Source of the DNA: Candidatus Rhabdochlamydia sp.
GTDB taxonomy: Bacteria > Chlamydiota > Chlamydiia > Chlamydiales > Rhabdochlamydiaceae
Length of the DNA stretch: 6,793 bases
Assembly: GCA_030043815.1 (NCBI GenBank)
Contig: JASHWX010000132.1
Span: forward strand, 1-6,793
Direction of reading: 5' to 3'
The notes beneath the pieces are model-generated. The model had not been told where the DNA came from. It saw nothing but the letters and a program-made list of their open reading frames with translations, and did not search any database. Of the stretch, positions 4,521-6,793 are shown one piece after another; the first letter of the stretch is position 1, and the number at the start of each line of letters is the position of its first letter. The position numbers were made by a program, and so were the translations under genes.

Positions 4521-5255
4521 TCAATTAGATCTTAATTGATGGCTAATTACAGCTGCAACAATTGCGAAGGCGGAGGCGACGTTGAGGGAGTTTTTATACC
4601 CGTAGAGGGGGATTTGGACGATGGCGTCTTTTTGGGAAAGGGCGTGGTCGGAAAGGCCGTATTCTTCGTTGCCGAGCATGAGGGTGAAGGAATCGGGGAA
4701 GGTGAAGTCGAGAACGGAAGGGGCGTTGGGATCGGTCTCGAGGGCGATGAAAGGGCGGGGCAGGGAAGAGAGGTCAGTATGGGCGCGGCAAGGGACTTTA
4801 TCATAGGTGTCCATTGAGGTCTTTTGGACTTTTTCATTGTCGATGTAAGGGGTGTTTTTGCTAAAAGCAACTTCTCCTAGACGAAATGCTTCCGTGGTGC
4901 GCAAGATGCTGCCGACGTTGAAGGCGGAGCGTAGGTTGTCGAGATAAATCGAGATGGGAAGATAGGGTGTGTGGGAGGGGTTGTCCATCCGTTGAAAGGG
5001 AGCGGTGAGGAGGTTGTGCTCCTTCCACGAGATTTCGGCGAGTGAGAGATGAAAGTGGTATCGGTCGGAGAATTGGGAAAAGTTTGCCATGTCGAGCTTA
5101 GGCAGCTGCATCCACTTCTCGATGCGGCGGTAAAGAGATAGGGTGCGCTCATCGCGCTTTTGATAGTAGTAGTTGCGCAATAGGCGTGACGCAGCCTTAT
5201 GGCGGACTCGTTCGGAGAGCTGCAAGAACTCCCCTTCTGTCATTCCTTCGATCAT
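4521..5255 (-). CDS. SpoU/TrmH-family RNA 2'-O-methyltransferase
   Basis: A 244-residue SPOUT-class enzyme expected to transfer a methyl group from S-adenosylmethionine to a ribose 2'-OH in rRNA or tRNA in the cytoplasm. The three family motifs are all present in the C-terminal half. Motif 1 is LDNLRSAFNVGSILRTTEAF (105-124), with the conserved Asn (113) and catalytic Arg (119). Motif 2 is LMLGNEEYGLS (192-202). Motif 3 is IPLYGYKNSLNVASAF (215-230), part of the trefoil knot. About 100 N-terminal residues, rich in Arg, Lys and aromatics, precede the catalytic domain and probably help bind RNA. The start ATG overlaps the stop of the ABC-F gene (ATGA) and no Shine-Dalgarno is seen, so translation is likely coupled. 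The substrate nucleotide cannot be told from sequence, so no gene symbol is given. It is relatively GC-rich, like the ABC-F gene. Confidence 0.92.
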   Translation of the reverse strand: MIEGMTEGEFLQLSERVRHKAASRLLRNYYYQKRDERTLSLYRRIEKWMQLPKLDMANFSQFSDRYHFHLSLAEISWKEHNLLTAPFQRMDNPSHTPYLPISIYLDNLRSAFNVGSILRTTEAFRLGEVAFSKNTPYIDNEKVQKTSMDTYDKVPCRAHTDLSSLPRPFIALETDPNAPSVLDFTFPDSFTLMLGNEEYGLSDHALSQKDAIVQIPLYGYKNSLNVASAFAIVAAVISHQLRSN

Positions 5256-6793
5256 TTTGAATGAATAGCAAAGTATTCGTCGAGCTTGCCGTCGAAAAAG
5301 CGCAGGTGGTGATCTTCAAAAGCGATGATTTTCGTTGCGGCGTTATTGAGAAGGTCGCGGTCATGAGCGGCGATGATGACGGTGCCTTTGAAGTCCTGCA
5401 GGGCCCACGATAGGGCGGAGACCGCTTCCAGGTCGAGGTGGTTGTTGGGCTCATCCAAAATGATGACGTTGTAGTTGCAGAGCATCATGCCGCCGAGAAT
5501 GAGGCGGGCGGTCTCGCCTCCTGAGAGGTGGGAGATGGGTTTGAAGGCATCGTCGCCGGAGAAGAGCATTTTTCCTAAAATGCTGCGCACATCTTGGTCG
5601 TAGACGCCCTCTCTTCGTTTTTTGAGCCATTCAAACGCTGTCATGTTGCTCTTTTTATCGATGACATCGGAGTGGTTTTGCGGAAAATAACCGATCTGCG
5701 CCTGATGGCCGATCTCGATGCGTCCGCTATCGGGAGAAAGATGGCCCGAGAGTATTTTGAGGAGGGTAGTTTTTCCTTGGCCGTTGTTGCCGATGACACC
5801 GATCTTGTCTCCGCGGGTCACATCTAAGGAAAAGCGGCGGATGACGGGCTTGCCGTCGAATGCTTTGGTGATCTCTTCGATTTTGAAGACGATTTGACCA
5901 GAGGGTTTTTCTGGAGGATAAAAACGGATATAGGGTCGTTGGATGTTGGATTTTTTAAGCTCCTGCGGCTCGAGGCGTTCGATCTCTCTGATGCGGGATT
6001 GCACTTGGCTTGCGCGGGTTCCGGCGCCAAACCTAGCGACAAATTCGCGCAATTGGGAGACTTTTTTCTCTTTGGTCTTATTTTCGAGCTCGGCCCTTTC
6101 GCGTACGGATGTCTTCGTGACGAGCATCTGGTCGTAGTTGCCGGGATAGACGATGATTGTTTCATAGTCGATATCGGCGATATGGGTAGTGACGGCATTG
6201 AGAAAGTGCCTGTCGTGGCTGACAACGATGAGGATGCCTTCATAATTGTGGAGGAAATTCTCGAGCCATCCGATCGATTCGAGGTCGAGGTGGTTGGTCG
6301 GTTCGTCGAGGAGCAGCGCATCAGGGTTGCCGAATAAGGCTTGGCAGAGAAGAACGCGGAACTGCTGGTCGGTTGGGATCGCGTGCATCTTTTCTTGATG
6401 GGGGATGCCCATTCCATTCAGCAGGATCTCGGCATTGGACTCGGCATTATACCCGTCTTCTTCGCTCATGATCTCTTCGAGTTCGCCCAGACGGATGCCC
6501 ACATCGTCTGTCATCTCGACTTCATAGAGCTGGTCGCGCTCTTTCATCGCATCCCAGAGGCGCTGGTTGCCCATGATGACGACGTCGAGGACGTTAAAGT
6601 CGCGGAATTGCTCGATATTTTGCTTCAAAAAGCCGACTTTGCGCGGCAAGCTCACGCTTCCGCTCGTCGCTTCTTCCAATCCCATGATGATTTTCAAAAG
6701 AGTGGATTTTCCAGAACCGTTAGGCCCGGTCAAACCATAGCGGCAGAGCGAGTTGAATGTGATGGTCACATTTTCGAAAAGAAGGCGGGCGCC
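5252..6793 (-). CDS. ABC-F ATPase, YbiT-like, 5' end outside window
   Basis: Soluble twin-ATPase of the ABC-F family, which acts at the ribosomal E-site rather than as a transporter. Counting from an in-frame GTG at 6769, domain 1 has Walker A GPNGSGKST (15-23), a short arm-like insert (about 68-115), a degenerate signature (TDQQFRVLLCQAL, 133-144), Walker B LLLDEPTNHLD (152-162) and SHDR (184-187). The inter-domain linker is charged (about 222-275). Domain 2 has GNNGQGKTT (327-335), LSGGE (415-419), Walker B IILDEPNNHLD (436-446) and AAHDR (467-471). The lack of LSGGQ in the first domain is also seen in E. coli YbiT. That GTG is not the true start: the frame stays open to the edge, reading GARLLFEN before it, which fits the first beta-strands of the family, so a few to about 20 codons are missing. 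First gene of the coupled pair with the methyltransferase. The T-to-N change in the second DEPTNHLD is unusual but leaves the catalytic Glu intact. Confidence 0.95.
   Translation of the reverse strand, partial: GARLLFENVTITFNSLCRYGLTGPNGSGKSTLLKIIMGLEEATSGSVSLPRKVGFLKQNIEQFRDFNVLDVVIMGNQRLWDAMKERDQLYEVEMTDDVGIRLGELEEIMSEEDGYNAESNAEILLNGMGIPHQEKMHAIPTDQQFRVLLCQALFGNPDALLLDEPTNHLDLESIGWLENFLHNYEGILIVVSHDRHFLNAVTTHIADIDYETIIVYPGNYDQMLVTKTSVRERAELENKTKEKKVSQLREFVARFGAGTRASQVQSRIREIERLEPQELKKSNIQRPYIRFYPPEKPSGQIVFKIEEITKAFDGKPVIRRFSLDVTRGDKIGVIGNNGQGKTTLLKILSGHLSPDSGRIEIGHQAQIGYFPQNHSDVIDKKSNMTAFEWLKKRREGVYDQDVRSILGKMLFSGDDAFKPISHLSGGETARLILGGMMLCNYNVIILDEPNNHLDLEAVSALSWALQDFKGTVIIAAHDRDLLNNAATKIIAFEDHHLRFFDGKLDEYFAIHSK

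Noticed and set aside
4536..4817. Plus-strand Gly/Glu-rich ORF opposite the methyltransferase
   Set aside because: Low-complexity shadow of the opposite strand, antisense to SpoU motifs 2 and 3.
5894..6337. 147-codon plus-strand ORF opposite the ABC-F gene
   Set aside because: It is antisense to well-conserved ABC-F motifs and arises from GC-rich codon structure of the real gene; the other ORFs antisense to or out of frame with 5252-6793 are the same.

Overview
The window looks like a piece of a bacterial chromosome, most probably from a chlamydia-like (Chlamydiota, Parachlamydiales-type) endosymbiont of protists. That guess rests mainly on the style of the YbiT-like ABC-F protein and on the low-GC accessory genes. 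A Legionella- or Coxiella-like gammaproteobacterium is the main alternative, and nothing here (no rRNA, no lineage marker gene) settles it.

Layout from left to right. Positions 1-214 are a non-coding, GC-rich, palindrome-dense stretch with two imperfect copies of a ~45-bp hairpin repeat 147 bp apart and two further strong hairpins between them. Next, on the minus strand, is a 587-codon orphan gene (215-1978) with faint GT-B glycosyltransferase-like features. A 222-bp AT-rich gap follows, holding small hairpins and a possible 28-codon ORF. Then comes a divergent pair: an ArgP/IciA-type LysR regulator (2201-3085, minus) and a stand-alone B3/B4 tRNA-editing-domain protein (3189-3899, plus). Their shared 103-bp spacer is AT-rich, contains repeated TTATTAAT boxes 16 bp apart, and carries a 12-codon leader ORF in frame with the B3/B4 gene.

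Convergent to that pair is a minus-strand run of overlapping genes. At its 5' end is a YbiT-like ABC-F ATPase (5252 to beyond the right edge), coupled by an ATGA overlap to a SpoU/TrmH-type RNA 2'-O-methyltransferase (4521-5255). After a 45-bp AT-rich spacer with a 15-bp-stem hairpin come three tiny overlapping genes: a 31-aa strongly basic peptide (4380-4475), a 71-aa Pro/Ala/Gln-rich protein without any Lys or Arg (4165-4380), and an 80-aa acidic helical protein (3933-4175). The 31-aa gene has the only clear Shine-Dalgarno of the three, and its downstream neighbours overlap it by 1 nt and 11 nt.

A functional theme can be suggested. The ABC-F protein (ribosome E-site factor family), the RNA methyltransferase and the B3/B4 protein (related to the PheT editing domain) all belong to families acting on the ribosome or tRNA. 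The basic/acidic small-protein trio is the least explained and most novel-looking element. The right part (about 3930 to the end) is visibly richer in G+C than the LysR-B3/B4 region, which suggests a join between older operonic DNA and a low-GC accessory segment near 3900-3930.
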